Shown piece by piece: positions 41,989 to 51,899 of a stretch of DNA of 64,000 bases. The notes beneath the pieces are model-generated. The model saw only the letters and a program-made list of their open reading frames with translations, was not told the origin of the DNA and made no database searches. The DNA is from Caldilineaceae bacterium (GTDB lineage: Bacteria > Chloroflexota > Anaerolineae > Caldilineales > Caldilineaceae): positions 1-64,000 of the forward strand of contig JAPKMW010000017.1 of the NCBI GenBank assembly GCA_026645575.1, written 5' to 3'. A program made the translations under genes and the position numbers. Numbering within the stretch: position 1 is the stretch's first letter; the number at the start of each line of letters is the position of its first letter.

Positions 41989-43461
41989 TCAACGCCGTAA
42001 TTCACCCGGCCCCCACGGCGCGAGGCCAACAGTGCCGTAGGGGTTGAAGATAATATCCGCTTCATCGGCGGCAAATTGCCATAGTTTGCGCACCAATGCG
42101 TGCTTAATGGCTCCATACTCCGCCACCTCGGCCACGTTGATCATCTCCAGGGGATCGGTGCGTAGATCATAGAGTTCATCAAAGTCGAAGCCATTGTAGA
42201 CATACTTGAATTCGTGGGTCATCACACTGCGTTGGGAGTAGTAGAGTTCGACGCCATTGAGTTGGGTGTGGATCGCATCGCGCCACTGGGTGGGGGCTTG
42301 TCCTTGAAGGAAAGGCACAAGGCTCTGCCCCGTCATCCGTTGCGGCGACTGGACGCCGGCCAGTTCCAAAAAGGTGGGTGCCAAATCGGCCAGCGAGACA
42401 AGTGCGTCAACCGTACGGCCAGGCTGGTCGATACCCGCTGGCCAACGGATGATGCAAGGCACATGGTAGGCTTGCCGAAAGGCCGGCACCCCTTTGAGAT
42501 ACAGCCCATGATCGCCGCAGTAATCGCCGTGGTCGGAGAGAAAGATGACTACGGTGTTCTCGGCTTGCCCCGTGGCGTCCAGCGCATCCAGCACTTCCCC
42601 AAGCAGGGCATCTTCCATCGTGCAGTAGGCATAATAGTGGGCGATGGATTCACGCACTTCGTCTTCACTCAGTTGATCCCACAACTGACGCCGTTGCCGT
42701 TGGTAGATGCGCGGCTTGTCGGTTAACGTGTCACCATAGGTGGCCGGCAGGGGAATCTGCGCGGGATCATACATCTCCACAAACTTCTTGGGTACGCGAA
42801 ACGGATCGTGCGGCCCAATCGGCCCCACATAGAGACACCAGGGTTCGGTGCGGTTGGCATATTCTTGGAGGCTTTCAACGGCGGCTTGGATCACCGGGTA
42901 GTCGGGATCGTGTTCATAGCCCTTGTCGCCGCCATTCGGCAGCGTCTCATAGACCACAAAATCACCCCAGCCGGGGCGTTGGATCCGGCCGCGCGGGCGT
43001 TCACTGCCGCTGGTATCGGGGATCGGCGCACCCTGTCGCCACTGGTCAATCGATACACCATGATGCACCCCTTTGGCCGCGGTGACAGCACGTTCCCGCC
43101 AGCCCCGGTCGCTCGGCTCTTCATCGGCGGAGACATGCCACTTGCCACAGAGCGTGAGATCGTATCCGGCTTCAGCCAGCAGTTCCGCAAAGGTGACTAC
43201 GCCAGGATTCAACCCGGTATGGATCGCCGTTGCATTGCGCACATTGTTAAACACGCCATGACGGCTGGGATAGAGACCGGTCATAAAGGTCGCTCGTGAG
43301 GGGCAGCAGTGGGGCGAGGGGCAATAGGTTTGGGTAAAGCGGACGCCCGCTTGCGCCAGCCGCTCGGCATTAGGGGTATGGCAAGGGTGACCCGGCAGCG
43401 TCACATCCGCACGCTCCTGGTCGGTCATAAAAATCAGGATGTTGGGTTTGGTCTGGTTCAT
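41989..43461 (-). CDS. Sulfatase
   Basis: A 490-residue sulfatase. PNILIFMTDQERAD gives the first metal-site Asp, and CCPSR at residues 52-56 fits CxPSR with Cys52 as the formylglycine precursor. TGLYPSRHGVF and FLSDHGDYCGDHGLYLKGVP (second metal-site Asp/His) follow. No signal peptide, so cytoplasmic. It is of the same broad family as the sulfatase at 13643-15148, but the two differ greatly. It lies 48 bases upstream of the beta-helix protein's stop region; both read leftward, so it could be downstream in the same transcript. Confidence 0.93.
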   Translation of the reverse strand: MNQTKPNILIFMTDQERADVTLPGHPCHTPNAERLAQAGVRFTQTYCPSPHCCPSRATFMTGLYPSRHGVFNNVRNATAIHTGLNPGVVTFAELLAEAGYDLTLCGKWHVSADEEPSDRGWRERAVTAAKGVHHGVSIDQWRQGAPIPDTSGSERPRGRIQRPGWGDFVVYETLPNGGDKGYEHDPDYPVIQAAVESLQEYANRTEPWCLYVGPIGPHDPFRVPKKFVEMYDPAQIPLPATYGDTLTDKPRIYQRQRRQLWDQLSEDEVRESIAHYYAYCTMEDALLGEVLDALDATGQAENTVVIFLSDHGDYCGDHGLYLKGVPAFRQAYHVPCIIRWPAGIDQPGRTVDALVSLADLAPTFLELAGVQSPQRMTGQSLVPFLQGQAPTQWRDAIHTQLNGVELYYSQRSVMTHEFKYVYNGFDFDELYDLRTDPLEMINVAEVAEYGAIKHALVRKLWQFAADEADIIFNPYGTVGLAPWGPGELRR

Positions 43462-43509
43462 GGCCTGTTTCTCTGCTGTTTCTAGTGCATGATGGCGATT
43501 AGAAGGTTG

Positions 43510-46500
43510 TTAACGATGTAATGCCGGCAAGAAGAGTTGATTCTTTACGACCAAAATGGTCAACGATGTGGACGTTGTTGTATTGCCGGCTGCATCGCGC
43601 GCTGTTGCCCTGATGGTGTGTGATCCCGCCGTCAGGGTCGTTGTATCCAAGTCGATGCTGTAGGGGGAGGTAGTGTCAGGCTCCCCGAAGTTGGCGCCAT
43701 CGACCAGGAATTGGACGCTGGCAACGCCGATATTGTCGGTTGCCGTCGCCACCAGCGTGATGAGACCAGCGACCGGCGACCGCTCGGTTGGGCTGATGAT
43801 GGCGACCGTGGGCGGCGTGGTATCCAGCGGCGGCGCAGCGCCTTCGACATCGACATGCCACGTTTCCACCAGACGGAACGGCTCTTCATTGGCGTTGATG
43901 CCAATCTGATCCCAGGCTTCAAAACTAACGCGGTTGTCGCGTACCGTCACCAGCACATAGAGCGCACCGGCGGAGTTATGGGCCTGCGCGCTGTCCACCT
44001 CCCAGATGCCGGCCGTGTTGGCAAAAACCTCGCCACTCTTACCATAGGCGCGGCGGTTGCGTTCGGCTTGGGTCAGGGGTGCATCATTGCGGGGGCCATC
44101 GGCATCCACCAGGCGACTGGAATAGGTGTGCGTGTGACCGACCATGTGGGCCACGACTTTATGCGTGGCAAGCATCTGCCAGAAGGCGCCACGCCCCTCC
44201 TGGCCGTTAATGGCTGGACATTTGGCGTCTTCCAGTGAATCACCCCAGTGTTTACCATAGTCTTCCAACCAAGCCTGCCCAGAGGTAGAATGGGGGCGTG
44301 GGCGTTCGCTGGGGACGAGCAGGTCTTCGGGAAAGTCGGTAGCACAGCCATTAAAGCCGGGCGCATTGCTGCAATAGGACCAGGCCGGTTCATGGCCGAT
44401 GACAATTTTGATGGGGCGGGTCGTGGCGGTCAAATCCTGGTCAAGCCAGTTATACAGTGTTGGGCGTACACAACCGGTCGGATTCCCGGTCGGGTAGTCG
44501 GGGTCGCCATGGTATTGGTTGTAGACCACAAAGTGGGTGTTTTTGTAGTCAAAGGAATAGGTTGTACGTGCATCATAGCCATTGTCTGGGCCAAAGCGGA
44601 AGTTCTGGATACCCACCAGCGTCTTATCGACCTGTGGGCCGATTTGGTTACTCCAATAGGCCAGTTTCGTAGCAATCTGGTTGGCATCGCCGTCTACATC
44701 ATGATTACCCAGCGCGACAAACATTGGAAACTTCCGGTTGCTGGCGGCACAGGTAAAGGGATAGTTGTCGCCGCTGATTTCCTGATTGATATCCTCAACG
44801 CTAACCTGCTCGATGCCGGGTACGTAGGGAATATCACCAGGCGAGATCCAAAGGCGGGGCAGCACTCGATTGGGGTAAAGGGTGCGATTGACTGCATCCC
44901 GAAGGACGCGTGTCGCACCCGCATCCCCAGCAGCGCCATAGCTGTCCGACCAGGTGAAGAAGGAGAAGGTGTTGCCCGGATCATAGCAGCTTTGCTCAAT
45001 GGCACATTGGTCGGTACAACCGTCGCCGCTGACCGTATTGTTATCGTCACAGGCTTCGGCGGCTTCAATGATACCATTGCCGCAGGTGGCTGCCTGGATT
45101 GGTGGTGGCGTGCGAGTCGGGGTGACGGTCGGGGTGGTGGTGGCAAGCCGCGTGCCGGTTGCCGTAGGCGTGACAGATGCGATGGGCGTTGCGCTAGGTG
45201 TAGCGGTGGTAGCCAGCGTGTTGCCTTCATAAGCGCCCAGATCCCAACCCTGCCTCTGCGGGCGCGGCTGGTTGCGGTAATCCACCCGAATATCCAGCCC
45301 GTATAAGTCAAAAAAGCGTTGATAAACTTCATGGGCAATGCCGGCATCCAGGGCCGGTGAGCCGTTTTGCAAGCGGAAATCACCCTGGGCGGCATTCACA
45401 AATAGGGGATCGCCCACCCGACAATTGGCGCATTGCCCGCTGCCAGCCTGGTAGGTCGCCAAGGATGGAAAGCCATTGAGGCGGATGGGCTGCCCATCGG
45501 TCTGGGCAAAGAGATTGCGGTCGATGGTCACGCTGGTGACCGCATTGGTGGCGAGGTGTTCCACTTTACCCGGCGCCACCGTAAAGTCGCCACAAGTTGG
45601 GCTGTCGTTCACATAGTCCATGCCGTTGAGATTGGCAATAATGTTATCGCTGATGAAGGTCGGCGCACTGTTCCCGCCGTTGATCAGTTCGATCCCGCCA
45701 CGGGTGTTGTAGATCGTGTTGTTGACAATGTACTTGGTGCTGCCATACCACAACGAAATGGCCCAGCCATTGGGGCTGCTCCAATGACCACAAGGGTCTA
45801 AATTTTGTTCATTATCGCGAATGACATTGCCGATGATATAGACAGTGTGGCTCGAGTCGCCATCGGTATCGGCTTGGATGATGCCAAAGTTATTGTCATA
45901 GAGTTCGTTGTAGAGTATCCAGAGATTGTTGGGGTTGTACTGATAGCCGATCCCGCCACCGCCGCTGTCACCATGTTGACGGCCACCGTAGGCGACATTT
46001 TGGGACATAATGACATCGCGTGCTTGTTTGCTCCAAAAACCAGTCTGGCGATTCTGGTAGGAGATGTTTTTGCCGATATAGATGTGATGGAGGTAATTGC
46101 CGGCGCCCTGCCCCCAACCGGCGTTCACTTGCACGCAATCGCCGCTGATGTGGTAACAGGTGTTTTCCAGAATCCAGTAGTTGTAGAGTTCAGAACCGGA
46201 AGTTTCGTCCAGCCCCCACAGACCAGGCGCCACTGCATGAAAATCTTGATCCGTCGTGGCCTGCCAGTCGCCCAAATCGTGAAACAGGTTTTTGTAGACC
46301 ACCACATCATGGACCGTAGTTCCCACGGTTGGCCCAATGCCGACGCCGGCGTTGTTGCCGTTCCAGCTTTTGTTGTGAACAACGGAGTGGCGCAGCACAA
46401 TATGGTTGCCGGCCACGGCGGCAATCGATGTGTCGCTGCCACCTTCAAAGTCCAAATATTCAAAAATAACATAGGTCAGATTAACGGTAGAGACAAAGGT

Positions 46501-46911
46501 GCCGGAGATTTTGGGCATATTGCCGGGCGTGCCGCGCATCCAACAGGGTTGGGTGCGCGTGCAATTGAAATCAATACTTATATTCACATCATTATAATCA
46601 CCGCCATGAATTTCCACATAGGAGCCGGCGGGGTAGGTGATTTCGGGAATACTTTGGCGCGGGCGATTGGGGTAGCCATAGTCGTTATTGGTGTCGGTGG
46701 CGTTGGGATGGCTGTTATCAATGTAGTAGTAACCAGGAGCGTCGGCGCTAGGCCAAGCTGCCGGCGGCGCCGGTGCGACCTCTACTATGCCAAACGAAGG
46801 CGCCGGGATGCCGATGGGGGGCTGGTAGGTCGCCGCCTGCCAGGGTGGGGCCGCGCCAAGCAAGAACAATCCGAGGAATAGACAACCCATACAGCGCAGC
46901 AAGGTTCGCAT
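43510..46911 (-). CDS. Secreted beta-helix / calcineurin-like phosphoesterase / Ig-like protein
   Basis: A giant 1133-residue extracellular protein. A signal peptide (MRTLLRCMGCLFLGLFLLGA) is followed by a right-handed parallel beta-helix (about 60-560; for example YIDNSHPNATDTNNDYG, HNKSWNGNNAGVGIG). A Pro/Thr linker and a Cys-rich DUF4215-type repeat (CGNGIIEAAEACDDNN) come next. Then follows a calcineurin-like phosphoesterase (about 650-1000; ALGNHDVDGD, IVIGHEPAW, HMVGHTHTYSS), a bacterial Ig-like domain and a short tail LFLPALHR. Beta-helices usually bind or cut polysaccharide; the phosphoesterase needs two metals. The ATG at 46911 follows AGGAG; a longer frame to 46956 is unlikely. Confidence 0.88.
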   Translation of the reverse strand: MRTLLRCMGCLFLGLFLLGAAPPWQAATYQPPIGIPAPSFGIVEVAPAPPAAWPSADAPGYYYIDNSHPNATDTNNDYGYPNRPRQSIPEITYPAGSYVEIHGGDYNDVNISIDFNCTRTQPCWMRGTPGNMPKISGTFVSTVNLTYVIFEYLDFEGGSDTSIAAVAGNHIVLRHSVVHNKSWNGNNAGVGIGPTVGTTVHDVVVYKNLFHDLGDWQATTDQDFHAVAPGLWGLDETSGSELYNYWILENTCYHISGDCVQVNAGWGQGAGNYLHHIYIGKNISYQNRQTGFWSKQARDVIMSQNVAYGGRQHGDSGGGGIGYQYNPNNLWILYNELYDNNFGIIQADTDGDSSHTVYIIGNVIRDNEQNLDPCGHWSSPNGWAISLWYGSTKYIVNNTIYNTRGGIELINGGNSAPTFISDNIIANLNGMDYVNDSPTCGDFTVAPGKVEHLATNAVTSVTIDRNLFAQTDGQPIRLNGFPSLATYQAGSGQCANCRVGDPLFVNAAQGDFRLQNGSPALDAGIAHEVYQRFFDLYGLDIRVDYRNQPRPQRQGWDLGAYEGNTLATTATPSATPIASVTPTATGTRLATTTPTVTPTRTPPPIQAATCGNGIIEAAEACDDNNTVSGDGCTDQCAIEQSCYDPGNTFSFFTWSDSYGAAGDAGATRVLRDAVNRTLYPNRVLPRLWISPGDIPYVPGIEQVSVEDINQEISGDNYPFTCAASNRKFPMFVALGNHDVDGDANQIATKLAYWSNQIGPQVDKTLVGIQNFRFGPDNGYDARTTYSFDYKNTHFVVYNQYHGDPDYPTGNPTGCVRPTLYNWLDQDLTATTRPIKIVIGHEPAWSYCSNAPGFNGCATDFPEDLLVPSERPRPHSTSGQAWLEDYGKHWGDSLEDAKCPAINGQEGRGAFWQMLATHKVVAHMVGHTHTYSSRLVDADGPRNDAPLTQAERNRRAYGKSGEVFANTAGIWEVDSAQAHNSAGALYVLVTVRDNRVSFEAWDQIGINANEEPFRLVETWHVDVEGAAPPLDTTPPTVAIISPTERSPVAGLITLVATATDNIGVASVQFLVDGANFGEPDTTSPYSIDLDTTTLTAGSHTIRATARDAAGNTTTSTSLTILVVKNQLFLPALHR

Positions 46912-47071
46912 AACTTCTCCTAAATAAATTGGCCCACCTACGAAAAGCGTGAACACCTATCAGGTTTCCCAAACCTCATAAGTGTGGTCGGTCAAGACCT
47001 CACACTTTCCGTACATGAATGAAAAATTTTTGTTCTTGCTCTTTGCCATACCCTCTGCTGAACGTCGCCTT

Positions 47072-47144
47072 CGTCCCGTAGGGACGCTAGAGTTTAGGGT
47101 GGGAAATGATGATAATCGCTAAACTCAGGCGTCCTTACGGGACG
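47072..47144. repeat. Inverted repeat, GTCCCGTAGGGACG family, copy 2
   Basis: The 26-base arms at 47072-47097 and 47119-47144 pair with three mismatches, around a loop (ggaaatgatgataatcg) very like that of the copy at 11507-11580. It lies upstream of the beta-helix gene start (46911) and next to the 3' end of the HisD-like gene (47173). Confidence 0.9.
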
Positions 47145-47172
47145 AGTGATCCTGTCCCAACTGTATCGCTGG

Positions 47173-48450
47173 TCATATTTGTTTATACCGCCGCACGCGT
47201 AGATCGGCCTGCTCTTTGTGGCCCCAGAAATTTTCAATGGCGCAGAGGCGTGAACAGTATTCACCGATCAGCGCTGTCGCTTCTGGTTTGACTTTCTGGT
47301 AGGTAACCGTCTTTAGAAACTTACCGACCCACAGGCCACCGGTGTAGCGCGCCGCCGTTTTGGTCGGCAGGGTGTGGTTGGTGCCGATGACCTTGTCGCC
47401 ATAGGCCACGTTGGTCTCCGGCCCTAGGAAGAGGGCGCCGTAGTTACACATGTTTTCTAGGAAGTAGCGCGGGTTTTTCGTCAACACTTCCACATGTTCA
47501 CAGGCGATCTTGTCGGCCACCTGCACCATCTCGGCGTCACTTTCGGCCAGGATGATCTGCCCATAGTCGCGCCAGGCCACGCCGGCCACGTCGGCGGTCG
47601 GTAAGACCTCCAATTGGCGACCGATCTCGTGTTCGATGGTGGCGGCCAAGGTTTCGCTGGTGGTCAACAGGATGGCCGGCGAGGTGGGGCCATGTTCCGC
47701 CTGCCCCAGCAGATCGGTGGCGACCATTTCGGCGTCGGCGCTGTCATCGGCGATGACCAGAATTTCGGTCGGCCCGGCCAGCAGATCAATGCCGACGCGG
47801 CCAAAGAGTTGGCGCTTGGCCTCGGCCACATAGGCATTGCCCGGCCCCACCAGCATGTCTACCGGCTGGATCGTTTCGGTGCCCAACGCCATCGCTGCCA
47901 CAGCCTGAACGCCGCCCAAAATGTAAATCTCATCAGCACCGCCCAGGTGCATGGCCGTGATCGTCGCCGCCGGCAACTGGCCGTTGATTGGCGGCGTGCA
48001 GGCGATGACCCGCTTGACCCCCGCCACTCTGGCCGTAATCACACTCATGTGCGCCGAGGCGACCATCGGGTAGCGCCCGCCGGGGACATAACAGCCCACG
48101 CTGTTGACCGGGATGTTCTTGTGGCCCAAGGTGACGCCGGGGAGTGTTTCGACTTCAATATCTTGCAACGCCGCCCGTTGCGCCTGGGCAAAGTTGCGCA
48201 CCTGGGCTTGGGCAAATTGGATGTCGTCAATCGTCTGCGCCGGCAGGCTGGCCATGATCGCTTCGATCTGCTCCGTTGAAAGGCGAAAGCTTGCCGGCAA
48301 CCATTTATCCAGCCGTTCGGATAACTCGCGCACGGCGACGTCACCGCGCGCTTCAACATCCGCCAAAATCCCTTCGACAACTTGGCGAACCTTGGCGTCA
48401 GCGGCTTTGATTTCGGTTTGGCCTAGACCTGTTTTTAGATATTGTGCCAT
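47173..48450 (-). CDS. HisD-family NAD-dependent dehydrogenase (sulfopropanediol-dehydrogenase-like branch)
   Basis: A 425-residue member of the histidinol dehydrogenase family. [36 protein letters not shown] and [16 protein letters not shown] (zinc-binding Gln and His) are typical. The tail [20 protein letters not shown] then KFLKTVTYQ is seen in the branch acting on sulfopropanediol or other diols rather than in true HisD. No histidine gene is nearby, which also argues against histidine biosynthesis. Reaction: probable NAD-linked oxidation of an alcohol to an acid. AAGGA eight bases upstream of the ATG. The branch assignment is an inference. Confidence 0.85.
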   Translation of the reverse strand: MAQYLKTGLGQTEIKAADAKVRQVVEGILADVEARGDVAVRELSERLDKWLPASFRLSTEQIEAIMASLPAQTIDDIQFAQAQVRNFAQAQRAALQDIEVETLPGVTLGHKNIPVNSVGCYVPGGRYPMVASAHMSVITARVAGVKRVIACTPPINGQLPAATITAMHLGGADEIYILGGVQAVAAMALGTETIQPVDMLVGPGNAYVAEAKRQLFGRVGIDLLAGPTEILVIADDSADAEMVATDLLGQAEHGPTSPAILLTTSETLAATIEHEIGRQLEVLPTADVAGVAWRDYGQIILAESDAEMVQVADKIACEHVEVLTKNPRYFLENMCNYGALFLGPETNVAYGDKVIGTNHTLPTKTAARYTGGLWVGKFLKTVTYQKVKPEATALIGEYCSRLCAIENFWGHKEQADLRVRRYKQI

Positions 48451-48565
48451 GTATTAAAATCCTTCATTTTTATCCTCTTACGGAATCATCACGCGTAATA
48501 CGGATGTAACTGTGCAGCAGCCACTGAGTAATGCTGTTGTTATCATACCACAAAAGTAAGGGTTG

Positions 48566-49711
48566 TTACCACAAGCGCGTTGACGCAATGGCCGCCCCCT
48601 GAACCAGCGACCGCAACTTGCCAAAGGCGATCTGTGGGTGGACGGCGCCAAAGCCGGCAAAGGTGCCAAAGCCGCAGTCGCTGCCGGCCAGCACCCGTTC
48701 GCGCCCGACAATGGCGGCGAAGCGTTCAATGCGTTGCGCGACCAATTCGGGATGTTCAACAAAATTGTTGGTGCTTTCGATCACCCCCGGAATCAACACC
48801 TTGTCCTCGGGAATCTTGGTTGCGGCCCAGACTTTCCACTCGTGCGCATGGCGTGGATTGGCGGCTTCAAAGAGGATCGCTTGCGGCTTGGCTTTGAGGA
48901 CAAGGTGGATGATCTTGTCCAGGTCAATGTCGTGGGTGTGCGGGCCATCGTAATTGCCCCAACAGAGATGCATCCGCACGCGCTCCGCCGGCACGCCACT
49001 CAGCGCATAGTTGAGCGCCTCAACTTGCAATGTGGCGTTGCGCAAAAACTCGGCGTCATCGACATCACGAAAGCGAATGTGGCGCCCCATTGCAAGGTCG
49101 GGGCAATCGACCTGCAACAATAACCCGCTGTTGACAATCATCTCATATTCGATCTTCATCACTGTGGCCAGCGCGCCCAAATAGTCTTCGTTGGTAGGAT
49201 AATATTCGTTTGGTTGAAAGACGGCAATGACACCAGGCGATGCTGCGTTCATAAAGGCTTCGTCCACCCTGTGGACCGCCGCAGCAGCCTGGAGATGCGC
49301 AATATCTTTCTGCAACGGGGTCAAATCTTTGATCGCAATCGGCCCGCGACAAATGGGGCGCTGATATTTGGGTGACGCCCCGGATTGCACCAACTTCCGC
49401 CGGTAATCAGGAAAATCATCCAGGTCTTTGGGGGTAGCGCGCGGGGCATCACCAATTTCAAAGCCGGTCAAGCGGTGGCGAATGTAGGTTGCATAGGAAA
49501 TTTTGCTCATCTCCCCATCGCTGACAATATCAATGCCGACCTCCCGCTGTTGCTGAACAAGCTCATGAACAGCCTGTTGCATAGTGTCATCGTAACGCTG
49601 CCGATCAACAGCTTCTCCGCGATCTTCCGCAAACAACAGATCAACTACTGCCTGAGACCGCGGCAATGATCCCACATGGGTGGTCAGAATATGTTCGGTG
49701 CTGCTTCTCAT
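48566..49711 (-). CDS. Cobalamin-independent methionine synthase (MetE)-like protein
   Basis: A 381-residue protein that matches the C-terminal catalytic half of MetE. TTHVGSLPRS opens it; zinc-ligand candidates are His/Cys in MHLCWGNYDG, Glu in ILFEAANPRH, and Cys in AGSDCGFGTF. Full MetE is about 750 residues; stand-alone C-terminal forms act as methyl or alkyl transferases on thiols, including epoxyalkane:coenzyme M transferase and methionine synthases that use other methyl donors. Which one applies here is open. ATG with AAGGAAG upstream. The 115-base gap to the HisD-like gene allows co-transcription. Confidence 0.87.
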   Translation of the reverse strand: MRSSTEHILTTHVGSLPRSQAVVDLLFAEDRGEAVDRQRYDDTMQQAVHELVQQQREVGIDIVSDGEMSKISYATYIRHRLTGFEIGDAPRATPKDLDDFPDYRRKLVQSGASPKYQRPICRGPIAIKDLTPLQKDIAHLQAAAAVHRVDEAFMNAASPGVIAVFQPNEYYPTNEDYLGALATVMKIEYEMIVNSGLLLQVDCPDLAMGRHIRFRDVDDAEFLRNATLQVEALNYALSGVPAERVRMHLCWGNYDGPHTHDIDLDKIIHLVLKAKPQAILFEAANPRHAHEWKVWAATKIPEDKVLIPGVIESTNNFVEHPELVAQRIERFAAIVGRERVLAGSDCGFGTFAGFGAVHPQIAFGKLRSLVQGAAIASTRLW

Positions 49712-50033
49712 CGCACTTCCTTATTAGGATTAGGCTTTGCGCTTTTGGCTGGTTGGGGCGTTATACAACATTTATACCAGCTATCATAATAGACAGCACT
49801 ACCCTTGTCAATCGAGCCTTGTCAATCGAGTTGGCCGTGGTGTGTTTGTAACCTTTTGTGCTGAACTTGGTTCTGATCTAGCGGAGGGTAGCCGGCAAAT
49901 TGATGCATTGGGACAAGCGTCTGGAAGCCATCCGTGATATTCTCTTCACAGTCGTTTTCTGATTTTCCATGAATCTGTAGTATCATCAGCTTGTAGAACA
50001 GTCGTTCTTTTTTTATGATCAAAGGAGCATCGC
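49712..50033. other. Gene-free divergent region
   Basis: A 322-base gap between the MetE-like gene (minus) and the ABC exporter (plus). It holds a short tandem duplication of cttgtcaatcgag (about 49804-49831) and AT-rich stretches suitable for two promoters. No coding frame, palindrome of note or RNA gene is seen. Confidence 0.5.
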
Positions 50034-51854
50034 TTGATTGCATCGAATTATTCTGTCAACGGTTCGCTCAATGCTTCCGGCACAGCGGACAAGCGCGAAT
50101 TTAGTGTAGCCGGGGAATATCATTACAACCGTCGTGGCCCCTTTCGTTGGGTGCTTTCCCACTTGTTACGCTACAAAGGGTTGCTGGCGCTCTTTCTCCT
50201 AGCAGCATCCTTAACCAATATCTTTTTTGCCGCCATTCCGCGCCTGACAGGTCTGGCCTTTGATGAAGTACTGCAACCGGAGCCAAATCCGCAGCGCTTG
50301 CTTTGGTTGGGGCTGGGGGTATTGGCGCTGGTCTTGGTGCGTGGCGTTATCGATCTGACCAACTCGACATCGATTGAGACTTTAGGCCAGCGGCTGGAAC
50401 GGGACGCACGCGAAGAGCTATACATCAGCCTGCTGGGCAAGAGCCAGACTTTTCACAATCGCCAGCGGGTTGGTGACATTATGGCGCGCGCCAGCAACGA
50501 TGTACGCCAACTCAACCCAATGATGAATCCGGGGGTCTCGCTCATCACCGAGTCGGTGATCGGCTTGATCTCGCCATTGGTCTTTATCGCCTTTATTGAC
50601 CTGCGACTGTTGGTGGCACCAGTCCTTTTTGAAATTGTCTTTGTCTTTGCCTTGCGCCGCTACATGAACCAACTCAACCCGGTGGCTGGGATGCAGCGCG
50701 CGTCGTTTGGTGATCTTAACGCCGGCCTGAATGAGACGATCACCGGCATTGAGGTGGTCAAAGCGATGGCGCAAGAGCAGCAGGAACAACGCAAATTTAT
50801 CCATAACGCCACCAGTTACCGCGACTATTTTGTCAAGGAAGGCGACATTCAAGCCCGTTATCTGCCATTGCTGCTGCTAGGTTTTGCTTTCACCGGCGCT
50901 GTTGCCCACGGCTTGTATTTGCTCTCTTTGGGGGAAATCACAGTCGGCCAGTTGGTGGCCTATATGGGGTTGATGGGCATTCTGCGCTTTCCGGCCTTTA
51001 TCTCCATCTTCACCTTTTCGCTGGTGCAGATGGGCATGGCCGGCGCCGAACGGATTCTGGAACTGATGCGCGCCGAGAGCGAGTTGGATGAAAACCTAGC
51101 GGGTCATGTCGCTACCATGCGCGGCGAGATTCGCTTTGAAAATGTCACCTTCTACCTGGAAAATTCAAAGGAGGGGTCGCCAGTGTTGCGCAACATCTCC
51201 TTTACCGCAGCCCCGGGGGAGACGATTGCCGTTGTTGGCCAGACCGGCTCCGGGAAGAGTACGCTGACCAAGCTGGTCAACCGCATTTACGATGTCGATG
51301 AAGGACGCATTCTGATCGATGGCGTCGATGTGCGGGCATGGAATCTGGAATCCCTGCGTTCGCAAATTTCCACGATTGAGCAGGATGTCTTTCTCTTCTC
51401 CCGCTCCATTGCCGAAAATATCGCCTTTGGCATGGCGCAACAGTCCGACCAGAGTGCAATTGAAGTGGCGGCCAGATCTGCTCAAGCCCATGAGTTTATC
51501 ACTAGCTTTCGCGATGGCTATCAGACCGAGATTGGCGAACGGGGCGTCACCCTCTCTGGCGGGCAACGTCAGCGCATTGCCATTGCGCGCGCCCTGCTCA
51601 CCGACCCGCGTATTCTCATGATCGACGACTCGACCAGCGCCATTGATAGCGCTACCGAAGATCATATTCAGCGCGCGATCAACAAAGTGATGGAAGGGCG
51701 CACGACGTTGTTGATTACACATCGGCTCTCGCAAATTCGGCGCGCCGACAAGATTCTTGTCCTACATCAAGGTGAAATCCTGGATCAAGGGTCTCACGAA
51801 GAACTAATGGCGCGCTGTTCACTCTATCAACGCATTTTCGCTCGGTACGTCTGA
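50034..51854 (+). CDS. ABC exporter half-transporter, subunit A (degenerate Walker B)
   Basis: A 606-residue half-transporter with six transmembrane helices (about 50-340) and a C-terminal ATPase. Walker A is GQTGSGKSTLTKLV, the signature is LSGGQRQRIAIARALL, but Walker B reads ILMIDDSTSAID: Asp replaces the catalytic Glu. This is the hallmark of the degenerate half in heterodimeric type IV exporters. The partner is the next gene (52017-53861), which has the converse defect. The start is TTG at 50034 with AAAGGAG nearby. Substrates of this broad family are drugs, lipids or peptides; none can be named here. Confidence 0.93.
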   Translation: MIASNYSVNGSLNASGTADKREFSVAGEYHYNRRGPFRWVLSHLLRYKGLLALFLLAASLTNIFFAAIPRLTGLAFDEVLQPEPNPQRLLWLGLGVLALVLVRGVIDLTNSTSIETLGQRLERDAREELYISLLGKSQTFHNRQRVGDIMARASNDVRQLNPMMNPGVSLITESVIGLISPLVFIAFIDLRLLVAPVLFEIVFVFALRRYMNQLNPVAGMQRASFGDLNAGLNETITGIEVVKAMAQEQQEQRKFIHNATSYRDYFVKEGDIQARYLPLLLLGFAFTGAVAHGLYLLSLGEITVGQLVAYMGLMGILRFPAFISIFTFSLVQMGMAGAERILELMRAESELDENLAGHVATMRGEIRFENVTFYLENSKEGSPVLRNISFTAAPGETIAVVGQTGSGKSTLTKLVNRIYDVDEGRILIDGVDVRAWNLESLRSQISTIEQDVFLFSRSIAENIAFGMAQQSDQSAIEVAARSAQAHEFITSFRDGYQTEIGERGVTLSGGQRQRIAIARALLTDPRILMIDDSTSAIDSATEDHIQRAINKVMEGRTTLLITHRLSQIRRADKILVLHQGEILDQGSHEELMARCSLYQRIFARYV

Positions 51855-51899
51855 CACAATTGACCTCGGTGTAGCGGAAACGCGAGTGGCCCGCCTAAC

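Noticed and set aside
44248..46881. Two long plus-strand frames of about 350 codons each
   Set aside because: They lie opposite the giant beta-helix gene, show no recognisable domain and have an odd composition typical of antisense frames.
47173..48450. True histidinol dehydrogenase of a his operon
   Set aside because: No other his gene lies nearby and the C-terminal motif fits the diol/sulfonate branch better.
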